64,000 nt of DNA from Lachnospiraceae bacterium (GTDB lineage: Bacteria > Bacillota > Clostridia > Lachnospirales > Lachnospiraceae): positions 130,456-194,455 of the forward strand of contig JAFRWW010000009.1 in NCBI GenBank assembly GCA_017441585.1, written 5' to 3'. A program made the translations under genes and the position numbers. The notes below the pieces were generated by a model that saw only the letters and a list, made by a program, of their open reading frames with translations, was not told the origin of the DNA and made no database searches. Below are positions 1 through 7,293 of the stretch, piece by piece. Positions within the stretch are counted from its first letter, which is position 1; every line of letters starts with the position of its first letter.

Positions 1-152
1 GTATTACGAGAGCAGAGACGTAAGTATCCTTACCTTTTTTAAATGATCAGATAATTTCAACCATCCAAACAATATAAAACTTTTTTCGATTTCCTTCCGA
101 ACAATATCGGTTATTGCACGGACGGTTCACACATGATCAACGAAAACTCCTA

Positions 153-1133
153 TCACCACTGAGGATGTATAATCGGCTTGAGGTTTTCATCATACAGAGC
201 ACGTACAAATGCCATCTGATCGTCCGTAAGAGCAGGAAGCTCTGATGCCCGGACATTTTCGATGACCTGTGACGCCCTGCTGGCGCCTGGGATGACCACG
301 CTCACCTCAGGATGCATCAGAACCCACCTGATAGCTGTACCGGCCAGATCCGCAGTTCCCAGTTTTTCCTTTAATTCTTCCGCCAGTTCTATTCCCAGAT
401 CATAAGGCACACCGGAGAAGGTCTCGCCCTTATCAAAAGCTGCGCCGTCCCTGTTATATGTTCTGTGATCCTTATCACCGAACATGGTATCCTTTTTAAA
501 CTTTCCGGTCAGTATACCGCTGGCAAGAGGTACTCTGGCTATGATGCCCACATTGTTTGCGGCCGCCTTCGGAAACAGCTCGTCGAGAGGCTTTAACCTA
601 AACATGTTAAATATGACTTCCATGGCGGCTATATCATATTCCATGGCCATGAGCCCTTCCTTCACCTTTTCTATGCTGACACCGTAATCGGCGATCTTGC
701 CGGCTTTCTTTAAAGCCTCCAGTTCTCCGAAGATATCGTCTCTGGCAAACACAGAGGTAGGAGGACAGTGAAGAAGGATCAGATCCAGTTTCTCAAGCCC
801 CAGCCTTTTAAGGCTGTCTTCCACAAAACCGCGCACCGCCGAAGGAGTATACATCTCATCTGTATGAGGATTCAGCTGCCTGCCGCATTTGGTCGTGATA
901 TAGAACTTATTCGGATGGGATTTGATATACTCACCTATAGCCTTTTCGCTCTCACCGCCATTATATACATCAGCCGTATCTATAAATGTGATCCCGCTCT
1001 CATCTGCAGCCTGCAGTATACGCATAGCCTCATCATGATTAAAGGGTTCACCCCACTTAGTCCCCAGCTGCCATGTCCCCAGGCCTATTTCAGATACGCT
1101 GCGTCCTGTTTTACCGAATATTCTCTCTTTCAT
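153..1133 (-). CDS. Aldo/keto reductase
   Basis: NAD(P)H-dependent cytosolic oxidoreductase of the aldo/keto reductase superfamily, acting on aldehyde or ketone groups; the substrate cannot be told. The 326-residue product has the family start (RIFGKTGRSVSEIGLGTW) and the catalytic tetrad near D52, Y57, K82 and H122 (DTADVYNGG, TTKCG, LLHCPP). A late VVIPGAS segment fits the cofactor pocket. An upstream in-frame ATG at 1163 is possible, but AAAGGAG lies just before the ATG at 1133, so that start is preferred. The gene is transcribed away from the HTH/kinase pair on the other strand and has no obvious partner. Family call is firm, role unknown. Confidence 0.9.
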   Translation of the reverse strand: MKERIFGKTGRSVSEIGLGTWQLGTKWGEPFNHDEAMRILQAADESGITFIDTADVYNGGESEKAIGEYIKSHPNKFYITTKCGRQLNPHTDEMYTPSAVRGFVEDSLKRLGLEKLDLILLHCPPTSVFARDDIFGELEALKKAGKIADYGVSIEKVKEGLMAMEYDIAAMEVIFNMFRLKPLDELFPKAAANNVGIIARVPLASGILTGKFKKDTMFGDKDHRTYNRDGAAFDKGETFSGVPYDLGIELAEELKEKLGTADLAGTAIRWVLMHPEVSVVIPGASRASQVIENVRASELPALTDDQMAFVRALYDENLKPIIHPQW

Positions 1134-1328
1134 CTTGTCTCTCCTTTTGTATGTATTGATCATTTTCCGCTTGAGTGTCAGTTCTTAAATTTCACGCTCT
1201 CAAAAGGTTCCTCCATACCATCCTGAAATTCATTAAACTTCCTTTTCAATTTACCACATCTTCCGCTTTTATTCCATGTCTTTTCGAGCTTTGGAAATGA
1301 TATTCTGCACTGTCTCCGGAGGAAATTC

Positions 1329-1388
1329 TAAAGACCTAAAGACCATTCCGAACAGCCAAAAAACGAAATAGTCTTACAGTAGTCTTAC
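1329..1388 (+). promoter_or_regulatory. Two sets of short direct repeats upstream of the HTH/kinase pair
   Basis: TAAAGACC occurs twice head to tail (1329-1336, 1337-1344), and AGTCTTAC occurs twice 11 bases apart (1370-1377, 1381-1388), about one helical turn. The second pair ends just before the GGAGG ribosome binding site. Such spacing suits a regulator bound to one face of the DNA, possibly the HTH protein encoded next. This is inference; no clear -35/-10 pair was found here. Confidence 0.3.
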
Positions 1389-1398
1389 GGAGGATAAT

Positions 1399-1842
1399 AT
1401 GGGACAGATCACAAAAAACAACAAGCGTGTTCTTGAAAGTTCAGACACCTATTCAGAAAAAGCCCTGACCGGACTTTTTGACAAATACACTTTCGCCAAA
1501 TATCTGTCCGAACTGATAGATTCCAAGCATATCAAAATAAAGGACATCATCCAGTTTTCCAACATCAGCAAGACATATATTTCAGATCTTCGCGATATGT
1601 CACAGAACAAACAGCCCGGCAGGAATAAACTGCTGGATCTGGCCCTGGGAATTCACGCCGATATGGATGAGACAAACCACCTTTTACGACTGGCAGGCTA
1701 TCATGAACTTGACTCCAGAGGAAGTACCCCGGACAGGATCATGATATGGGGACTGTCGCACAAAAAAACAGCCCTGGAAATACGCGAGGTTATCTGTGAA
1801 AACGGACACACGGAATTTGCCTTAAATACGGATGATGAATAA
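1399..1842 (+). CDS. Small HTH-like protein, partner of the downstream kinase
   Basis: A 147-residue soluble protein with no recognised family name. Residues about 32-70 read like an XRE-type helix-turn-helix: a helix, then IKDIIQFSNISKTYISDL as the turn and recognition helix, then a further helix (NKLLDLALGI). The C-terminal third is charged, without membrane segments. GGAGG six bases before the ATG supports the start. Its last codons overlap the kinase start by 11 bases, so the two are probably translationally coupled. A likely role is a DNA-binding regulator or adaptor that is a target of the kinase; this is inferred from context only. Confidence 0.7.
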   Translation: MGQITKNNKRVLESSDTYSEKALTGLFDKYTFAKYLSELIDSKHIKIKDIIQFSNISKTYISDLRDMSQNKQPGRNKLLDLALGIHADMDETNHLLRLAGYHELDSRGSTPDRIMIWGLSHKKTALEIREVICENGHTEFALNTDDE

Positions 1843-2965
1843 AACATACAGGATTTCCGAAAATACAGAATATGTGGTATCAGAAGATCTGACCAAAGAA
1901 TATCCTGAAAAGAAATACAGAACATATACTGCTACCACCGCCACAGATCCTAAACCCGTGATCATCAAGGAAATGGATGAAAAAAGGGCCGGGATCTATT
2001 TGGCCCTGGCAGGGATCAAAAACCGTCATATCGCCAAAACCCAAAGCGTCCACAAAATCGATGGTTCATCACAGGAGCCCTTGTATATTGCCATTACCGA
2101 ATGTGTGGGACACAGCGATGAGAACGGTGTTGCCCCCACACTCTCCCATTATGTTAAAAAGCATGGTCCCCTTGATACAAATACAGCGCTCAGATTTGCC
2201 CTGCAGATCTGTGACGCCCTGATATGCGTTCACAAAGAGAATATAATACACAGAGATCTGAAACCGGATAACATCATGGTATCCGAAGAAACAGATGACA
2301 GACTGGCCTGTCTTAAACTGATCGATTTCGGGGTATCCGACAGTGCCGAAGATCCGTATAAAAATACATTTATCAAAACGAGTATCGAAGATGTCGGCAC
2401 CGCCGGATATACACCCCATGACAGATGGATCACACCCAGATGGGACATTTACTCCCTGGGCTGCATCTTAAACTTCATGCTCACCGGGCATACACCCGAT
2501 ATGCATATTTATTCCGATTCATGGGAAATAAGAAATATCATAGAACATTGCACTGATGAATACTCGGCTAGGTACGCCGATGCAAAGAAACTTTACAAAG
2601 AAGTGTCCCATGCGGCGCGCATAGGGTTATGGGATCGCATACCGATTTTACGTTCAATTCCCGGATACCGCACGCACACATTTTGGAAAGCAGCCATCGC
2701 CACCATCTGTTACGCGCTCCTCATTTACCTAGGGCTCGATATCATCAGACATCGCGGCCTGGACGCACAGTTTTTTATTTTTACCCTCTGCTGGTTTTTC
2801 CTTCCCGTAATGATAGCCTTTGACCCTTTTTACTTAAGATACAGGATAAAACCGTTGCGCGCCATAAGACATAATACACGGCTCTTTATAATCCTTCAGG
2901 CCATAGGACTTATATTCAGCCTTTTCATCCTGCCGAATATATTATTAGCGTTACTCATTAACTAA
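1832..2965 (+). CDS. Membrane-anchored Ser/Thr protein kinase
   Basis: Hanks-type kinase with an N-terminal catalytic domain (about residues 10-280) and a C-terminal membrane part. Visible motifs are the ATP-anchoring lysine in VIIKEM (K46), the catalytic loop HRDLKPDN (140-147), DFG (165-167), the activation-segment GTAGYTPHDRW, and DIYSLGCIL. The glycine-rich loop before K46 is not recognisable. The last 95 residues hold about three hydrophobic segments joined by basic loops, so the kinase domain faces the cytoplasm. There are no PASTA repeats, so it is not the usual PrkC/PknB wall sensor. The start may be ATG 1832 or 1835. It forms a two-gene unit with the HTH protein. Confidence 0.88.
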   Translation: MMNKTYRISENTEYVVSEDLTKEYPEKKYRTYTATTATDPKPVIIKEMDEKRAGIYLALAGIKNRHIAKTQSVHKIDGSSQEPLYIAITECVGHSDENGVAPTLSHYVKKHGPLDTNTALRFALQICDALICVHKENIIHRDLKPDNIMVSEETDDRLACLKLIDFGVSDSAEDPYKNTFIKTSIEDVGTAGYTPHDRWITPRWDIYSLGCILNFMLTGHTPDMHIYSDSWEIRNIIEHCTDEYSARYADAKKLYKEVSHAARIGLWDRIPILRSIPGYRTHTFWKAAIATICYALLIYLGLDIIRHRGLDAQFFIFTLCWFFLPVMIAFDPFYLRYRIKPLRAIRHNTRLFIILQAIGLIFSLFILPNILLALLIN

Positions 2966-2977
2966 ATAGTTTCTTCG

Positions 2978-3023
2978 ACCATCATTTTGATTGCAAATAT
3001 CACAATTTTACCATCATTTTGAT
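2978..3023. repeat. 14-bp direct repeat between convergent genes
   Basis: ACCATCATTTTGAT is present at 2978-2991 and again at 3010-3023, in the gap between the convergent kinase gene and the exb-type operon. Each copy contains the small inverted repeat ATCATTTTGAT. It could weakly terminate transcription from either side; no strong GC stem is present. Confidence 0.4.
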
Positions 3024-3057
3024 GACTTCACTGAAATAACGCACTCACAATCGTTTG

Positions 3058-4020
3058 TCAGCGTATTGTCCTCAATACATTCATGATATCATCCAGATGC
3101 TTTTTATCCCTATACAGATACAGGACTACTACTATCCCGTCACCATGCTCCTGGAAAACGAACTCGGTAAGATATGTCTCTCCTGTGGAGCGCTTAAAAT
3201 TACTGCGGTAATATTTATATTTAGGGCCGTAAGCTGAAGTGATTTCCCGAAGTGGGAACTTTCCACTCACATCTTTTTTAAGAATATCCTTTACGATGGC
3301 CTTTTCGATACCCTTATTGTCATTTCTGTCATTGACATCCACCATCTTTGTCTTATCAAAATAAGTCACGAACAGGCATTCCGAGTAGGCCTCACCCTTT
3401 CCCAGTTTATTAAGCTTATACTGATAACCTTCGATGCTTCCCAGTTCATTTTCCCTGATATCGACTTCCACATTTTTCCAGCCATCGGGAATATTAAAGC
3501 TCACCTTGCCGTCACTTATCACACGCTTATTTTCTTCGCTGATGCGAAGGGTCCTGCCATTAGCCGTGGAATAGACAGTCCCCGTGACAGTCTTTATCCC
3601 GCTCCTCTCTATCCTGTCTATGTCAAGGCTCACCTTTCCCAGCATATTCTTGTTTATCCTGAAAAAAAGACGGACCTCATCATTTACCGAAAGACCGCCT
3701 GAATTCCTGCCATCATTTTTAAAATCAACCTTTGCACTTTCATCCTCCGGAGATGATATGGAAACAGTCTTCCCACCAAGATTTAACGCCCTGACAATTC
3801 CGTATGACCAGTAATACTTATTCCTGTATTTATCTGCGGCTCTGTCAGACCCGGCAGCAACAGACAGCTCACTCAAGTCTATGTACTCATAGGATGGATT
3901 TTCATCCGGATCCATATCCACGACGGGTGTGTTAAAGGCCAGACCGCAATTAACGATAAATGTTACCGCCAAAAGAAAAATACACAATATTCTTTTTACA
4001 AAAGCCTTACCTTTCCTCAT
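3058..4020 (-). CDS. Exported protein at the end of the exb-type operon
   Basis: About 320 residues. The N-terminus is basic then hydrophobic (MRKGKAFVKRILCIFLLAVT), a signal peptide or membrane anchor; the IVNCG that follows is a poor lipobox. Two regions can be inferred: residues about 55-140 are beta-rich and OB-like, and the C-terminal half (from FNIPDGWKNVEV to the final helix) is laid out like PsbP/LpqN-type beta-sandwich proteins. No enzyme motif is seen. An in-frame GTG at 4038 is an alternative start; the ATG at 4020 is preferred for the compact signal sequence. Either start overlaps the upstream gene, which implies coupling. Function unknown; probably an extracytoplasmic partner of the ExbB/ExbD-like pair. 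Confidence 0.75.
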   Translation of the reverse strand: MRKGKAFVKRILCIFLLAVTFIVNCGLAFNTPVVDMDPDENPSYEYIDLSELSVAAGSDRAADKYRNKYYWSYGIVRALNLGGKTVSISSPEDESAKVDFKNDGRNSGGLSVNDEVRLFFRINKNMLGKVSLDIDRIERSGIKTVTGTVYSTANGRTLRISEENKRVISDGKVSFNIPDGWKNVEVDIRENELGSIEGYQYKLNKLGKGEAYSECLFVTYFDKTKMVDVNDRNDNKGIEKAIVKDILKKDVSGKFPLREITSAYGPKYKYYRSNFKRSTGETYLTEFVFQEHGDGIVVVLYLYRDKKHLDDIMNVLRTIR

Positions 4021-4486
4021 AGTCAAACCCCAACTCACTCTTTAGATTTTCTATAAGGGCATCTGTCTCTCTATAAACTTTTGAATCGGCGTAGTCATCC
4101 ACCAGCACCACCGTCAGTTTTTCTGAGGTCACTTCACAGATCAAACTTTCAACGTCTGACGTCGATGTTTTTTTATTAAGGGTACGGCCGCTCGTATAAA
4201 ACAGTTCTTTTCCCCTTATGCGGAAAGTCACACGTGCGGGGATACTTTCACTGGCAGCAGCCGCATTTACAGCGTTGTCGTTTTTAGCGTTGTCGCTTTC
4301 AGTATCAGTCTCATCAACTTCGGCTACGCCTTCTTCACCTTCCTCATACTCATCTCCAAGCTGAGCAAATTCAACCGCCTTTTCGAGATCTATCAGATCG
4401 TGTTCCAACAGATCCACAGGCTTATCAAAGATTGAAGTCAGACTTCCCACTAATAAAATTGCGGCAATGAACTTGCTATTTATCAT
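4007..4486 (-). CDS. Single-span protein with ExbD-like C-terminal domain
   Basis: A 159-residue protein with one N-terminal hydrophobic segment (residues about 5-18), an acidic low-complexity linker (about 45-80, rich in E, D, N and A), and a folded C-terminal domain of about 75 residues. That domain ends in a strand-helix unit (LTVVLVDDYADSKVYRET, then a long helix) resembling the periplasmic domain of ExbD/TolR, but the proton-carrying transmembrane aspartate of true ExbD is missing. AGGTAATAAAT precedes the ATG. It lies fourth in the operon and overlaps the next gene. The ExbD-like reading is inference from pattern, not a scored match. Confidence 0.7.
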   Translation of the reverse strand: MINSKFIAAILLVGSLTSIFDKPVDLLEHDLIDLEKAVEFAQLGDEYEEGEEGVAEVDETDTESDNAKNDNAVNAAAASESIPARVTFRIRGKELFYTSGRTLNKKTSTSDVESLICEVTSEKLTVVLVDDYADSKVYRETDALIENLKSELGFDYEER

Positions 4487-4504
4487 ATTTATTACCTGTC
4501 AAAA

Positions 4505-4535
4505 ATTCTTCGTCACTTCGTTCCTCAGAATGACA
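4505..4535. repeat. Family A dispersed repeat (gap of exb-type operon)
   Basis: ATTCTTCG..TTCGTTCCTCAGAATGACA, one copy of the dispersed family A element, fills part of the 76-base gap between two operon genes. It is nearly the same as the copy at 47942-47974 (TCCTTCG..CTCAGGATGACA). Confidence 0.8.
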
Positions 4536-4562
4536 ATAATTAAGTGACTCATTCATCTGTCA

Positions 4563-5090
4563 TTAATCATACTCATACGTACAGCCCTTATCATTTATCA
4601 GTTTCAACAATTCATGATAAGTAGATGAAGCGGCAAAATCATCCTGAATGTATACCTTTACGATCTTTCCGCTGCTCATTTCCTTCTCCAGGATCTCATC
4701 CACATCCTCAGGCAGATTAAGTGCCTGTCCCTTATAATGCACATCCTTGCCATGCACCACAAAAAGGATATCGTATTTTTCTCCCGTAGCCTCGGATACA
4801 TATTCTCCGGGAGCAGTGTTCAAACCACGATCACCATAGGCCAGCCTGTATCCCGAATAAAAAAGGATCATGCCTACCGCAAAAAATACAAGCATATAAG
4901 CCCAGTATCTGCGCCGCTCTCTCTGAAGCATTTCAAGACCGGCAGGCGTATTAAAATGTGAATAATCGTCCTTGCGCTTTATTACGATCTGAAAGCTCCG
5001 ATACAAAGGCTCCAGAATATATAACAAAGCGCCTATAACTGAGACCGTTATACAGATCCCTCCGATTATCATTAAAACATAAGGCAGCAT
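4563..5090 (-). CDS. Two-span membrane protein with ExbD-like C-terminal domain
   Basis: A 175-residue protein. Hydrophobic spans lie near residues 5-30 and 68-85, separated by a charged cytoplasmic loop (FQIVIKRKDDYSHF). The last 75 residues form a small extracytoplasmic domain with a strand-helix ending (KVYIQDDFAASSTYHELLK) similar in pattern to the domain in the next gene and to ExbD/TolR. The start is one base after the ExbD stop, with AGAAGGAAC upstream, so translation is coupled. The exact role is unknown; it may widen or regulate the proton-channel complex. Confidence 0.75.
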   Translation of the reverse strand: MLPYVLMIIGGICITVSVIGALLYILEPLYRSFQIVIKRKDDYSHFNTPAGLEMLQRERRRYWAYMLVFFAVGMILFYSGYRLAYGDRGLNTAPGEYVSEATGEKYDILFVVHGKDVHYKGQALNLPEDVDEILEKEMSSGKIVKVYIQDDFAASSTYHELLKLINDKGCTYEYD

Positions 5091-5091
5091 T

Positions 5092-5616
5092 TCAGTTCCT
5101 TCTCTTCACATGCTCCGGATCGGAAGCAACCATTTCATCTATGATCTTATTGATACTGTTTTCATCACGATACAGAATATCTTCATCCCCTTCATTAAGG
5201 GATATTATCATGGTCTTTTCCGGATTGTTCTTTACGGCATCCTGCAGATAGGTACGAAGCGCATTCAGTCCTTCTTCCACATTTGTGCCCTTTAACTGTG
5301 CGATCTCATGCATCTGTGTATCCACGGAAGAATCCAACACCTCTATGTGTCTCGTGATCACATCACTGTCATAATGCGCATTTATTGAAATGAGAACCAC
5401 ATACTCGGACACGGCGGATATGGATTCCATCTGATCCTTGTAGAGTTTCTGTGAGCTCTGAGCCTCATTCATCATGGTCTGCGCCAGGGCTTCTTTTTCG
5501 GCGGCAGTCTCATCCATGGTCTGCAGCCTGCATATAACGATCAGCAGCACTATGAAGATCACGTCCAGAAGGGACGTGAGGTCTATCAATATATTTCCAA
5601 CCGATTTTTTTCTCAT
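5092..5616 (-). CDS. ExbD/TolR-family protein
   Basis: A 174-residue protein with a short cytoplasmic tail, one transmembrane helix (residues about 10-29, LIDLTSLLDVIFIVLLIVI) and an extracytoplasmic part. D18 in SLLDVIF matches the conserved aspartate that carries protons in ExbD, TolR and MotB-type stators; D12 is a second acid in the same helix. Residues 35-90 look like a coiled coil, and the C-terminal segment (MIISLNEGDEDILYRD, then a helix) fits the ExbD periplasmic fold. It should pair with the ExbB-like protein encoded just upstream. In diderms this pair powers TonB- or Tol-dependent work; in a monoderm the powered partner is unknown. Confidence 0.85.
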   Translation of the reverse strand: MRKKSVGNILIDLTSLLDVIFIVLLIVICRLQTMDETAAEKEALAQTMMNEAQSSQKLYKDQMESISAVSEYVVLISINAHYDSDVITRHIEVLDSSVDTQMHEIAQLKGTNVEEGLNALRTYLQDAVKNNPEKTMIISLNEGDEDILYRDENSINKIIDEMVASDPEHVKRRN

Positions 5617-5636
5617 ATCTTAAGTTCCTTATAAAA

Positions 5637-5785
5637 GATCCTTCGCTATGCTCAGGATGACAAAAAATCAGATCATTCTCTACGCTCAGGATGACAAAAA
5701 TCAGATCATTCTCTATGCCCAGGATGACAAAAATCAGATCATTCTCTATGCCCAGGATGACAAAAAACAGATCATTCTCTACGCT
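5637..5785. repeat. 33-bp tandem array of the family A repeat
   Basis: Units start with GATCATTCTC at 5671, 5704, 5737 and 5770, exactly 33 bases apart, and a diverged unit starts with GATCCTTCGC at 5637. Each carries the family A core CTCAGGATGACA or CCCAGGATGACA. The array fills nearly all of the 168-base gap between the ExbB-like and ExbD-like genes. The period of 33 keeps reading frames open on both strands, which creates false ORFs. Unlike a CRISPR, there are no distinct spacers. Confidence 0.93.
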
Positions 5786-6330
5786 CAATCTGCGATATTC
5801 CCAAGTTTCAGCGCATTGTTAAGTTTTTTCTCATAATTATCAAAGATTATCTCCATATCGGATATGGTCCTGGCAGGGAAGATGGCATCCATCGCCTTTA
5901 ACAAAATAGCAAATACCAGACCCCAGAAGGTGGAATTCATGGCCAGATTTAACGAGCCGATCACCATGTCTATATCGCCGGTACTAAGCTGTTCTATGAG
6001 ACCTGCAACGGTACCTAAAATTCCAAGCAGAGGAAAAATAGGGATGAGCTGCGCCAAAACCTCATGGATGGACCTTACCTTATTGAACTTAAGCTCCAGT
6101 TCCCTGATGGTATCGGGAGTCACCTTTTCCTCATTTTTTATATCTTCCACTTCACCGGTATTCTTGTTCACGAAGGTCCTGGTATTCTTCCAGTCCATAA
6201 GCGAATTAATGTAATTATTCTGGGTCCGCAGCTCCACGTAATTCCAGAACAGAAAACCGGTCACCAGCAATCCTGCTATGATGATAACCGCTATCATGTT
6301 TGATGAGATAAACTTATATATCTGACTCAT
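5785..6330 (-). CDS. ExbB/TolQ/MotA-family proton channel protein
   Basis: A 181-residue inner-membrane protein, first gene of the operon. It has one N-terminal helix (about 10-30), a cytoplasmic loop (35-92), and two closely spaced helices (about 95-114 and 127-148). PLLGILGTVAGLI (100-112) is the family signature, and the helix with SLNLAMNSTFWGLVFAI matches the last ExbB/TolQ helix. It is much shorter than MotA or the ZorA of Zorya defence, so a compact ExbB type is favoured. GAGGAGGGATT precedes the ATG. It would form the pentameric channel around the ExbD-like helix. The family is firm, the cellular task unknown. Confidence 0.88.
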   Translation of the reverse strand: MSQIYKFISSNMIAVIIIAGLLVTGFLFWNYVELRTQNNYINSLMDWKNTRTFVNKNTGEVEDIKNEEKVTPDTIRELELKFNKVRSIHEVLAQLIPIFPLLGILGTVAGLIEQLSTGDIDMVIGSLNLAMNSTFWGLVFAILLKAMDAIFPARTISDMEIIFDNYEKKLNNALKLGNIAD

Positions 6331-6404
6331 AATCCCTCCTCTGTAAACATCTATTTATATTTTACTGACTCTGCTTCATTTCGAGAAATATCTTCACTAT
6401 CATC

Positions 6405-6446
6405 AAAAAACAGTGCTGCCTTTTATTATACCAGACAGCACTGTTT
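6405..6446 (-). terminator. Terminator hairpin of the YbjN-like gene
   Basis: Arms AAACAGTGCTG (6408-6418) and CAGCACTGTTT (6436-6446) form an 11-bp perfect stem with a 17-base loop, followed on the minus strand by further T residues. It lies after the stop of the gene ending at 6490. The loop holds TATAAT, see the promoter entry. Confidence 0.75.
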
Positions 6447-6453
6447 TCGTTAA
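6425..6453 (-). promoter_or_regulatory. Possible promoter of the exb-type operon inside the terminator
   Basis: On the minus strand TTAACG (6448-6453) and TATAAT (6425-6430) are separated by 17 bases and point to the ExbB-like gene. The -10 lies in the loop of the terminator hairpin. The -35 is a 4 of 6 match, so this is a moderate call. Confidence 0.45.
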
Positions 6454-6489
6454 GTATTATATTTCTGCTTAATCCGATTCTCCCCCTCA

Positions 6490-7062
6490 TTACAGCCTGA
6501 TAAAAAATTTCATTGGCTTTAGCTTCTGCTCTTGTGCAAAGTTTCCTTCGCCATCACCTTCATCGCACTCCGTCGTCCTCTCCCATCTGTCTACAGCCGT
6601 CTCAAACTGCTCTTTCCCCGACACACCATATTTTGCGATGAGAAGCAGATCATCACTGCAATCGGCCAATGTCATAACCGGTTCCCATACCATGCGCTCC
6701 GCCAGATCCTCATCAAAAGACTGTTCACAGGTTATATCATGATGCCATGATGCCATTACCATTTTATGATCATAATCCAGCACTAAATGGACAAATGAGA
6801 GGCAACTGGAATTAATTCTGCCAATAAAATCCATTATATCGCCATACCTTTCCTCCTCTATTCTGACAGGATAAAAGGCCATTGACACCACTTCATCATC
6901 CATGACCGCAAACTGGGCACCTATACTGTCGATCACGCCTTCAGTCTTCACACCGTAATGATAAAGCATGCGATCGGTTTCCTCGTTGTACAATTTATGA
7001 TAATTCCAGTCATCGGTCTCGAAAAATGTTTCCAGTACGTCCTGAACTTCACTTTTTAACAT
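6490..7062 (-). CDS. YbjN-like protein
   Basis: About 190 residues, soluble and acidic, without membrane segments. The layout (VLETFFETDDWNYH near the start, the alternating-strand core AQFAVMDDEVVSMAFYP, then a FVHLVLDYD..MVMASWHHDI region) resembles the YbjN/type III chaperone-like fold, whose members are thought to bind partner proteins. AAGGAG before the ATG at 7062 favours this start over the upstream one at 7203, which would add an unlikely basic leader. It stands alone between the exb-type operon and the MATE gene, with its own terminator. The fold assignment is tentative. Confidence 0.65.
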   Translation of the reverse strand: MLKSEVQDVLETFFETDDWNYHKLYNEETDRMLYHYGVKTEGVIDSIGAQFAVMDDEVVSMAFYPVRIEEERYGDIMDFIGRINSSCLSFVHLVLDYDHKMVMASWHHDITCEQSFDEDLAERMVWEPVMTLADCSDDLLLIAKYGVSGKEQFETAVDRWERTTECDEGDGEGNFAQEQKLKPMKFFIRL

Positions 7063-7245
7063 AGCTTTTCTCCTTTTCATGACATTTATTATCGCATCTG
7101 TTACAACAAAATCCTCCCCCTTAAAAATCATCATATCAACCAAAAGTAACAAAATCTGTCTTCGATTCCAAAAAGAATTAACGCTACTCGTCACCGTTCG
7201 CAACCAAAACGGTAAAGATTATCATTAAAGTTAACACCACACGCA

Positions 7246-7274
7246 AACAAAAACGACCGCTCAAAGCGGTCGTT
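7246..7274 (-). terminator. Rho-independent terminator of the MATE gene
   Basis: Stem AACGACCGC / GCGGTCGTT (7252-7260, 7266-7274) with a five-base loop, followed on the minus strand by TTTTTGTTT. It lies 20 bases after the stop of the gene ending at 7294. Confidence 0.9.
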
Positions 7275-7293
7275 TCCATACACAATGGGAGCT

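Noticed and set aside
768-1226. Plus-strand ORF of 152 codons opposite the aldo/keto reductase
   Set aside because: Covers the reductase catalytic motifs in antisense and has no ribosome binding site.
5637-5785. Possible CRISPR array
   Set aside because: Units are contiguous with no unique spacers, and there are no cas genes.
5510-5836. Open frames on both strands across the 33-bp array (repeats like DLIFVILGIEN and NQIILYAQDDK)
   Set aside because: The 33-base period keeps all frames open; there is no ribosome binding site, and one frame runs into the real ExbD-like gene antisense or out of phase.
3058-6330. Zorya-type phage defence (ZorAB motor)
   Set aside because: The ExbB-like protein is far shorter than ZorA with its long tail, the ExbD-like protein lacks the peptidoglycan-binding domain of ZorB, and no ZorC/D/E-like gene is adjacent.
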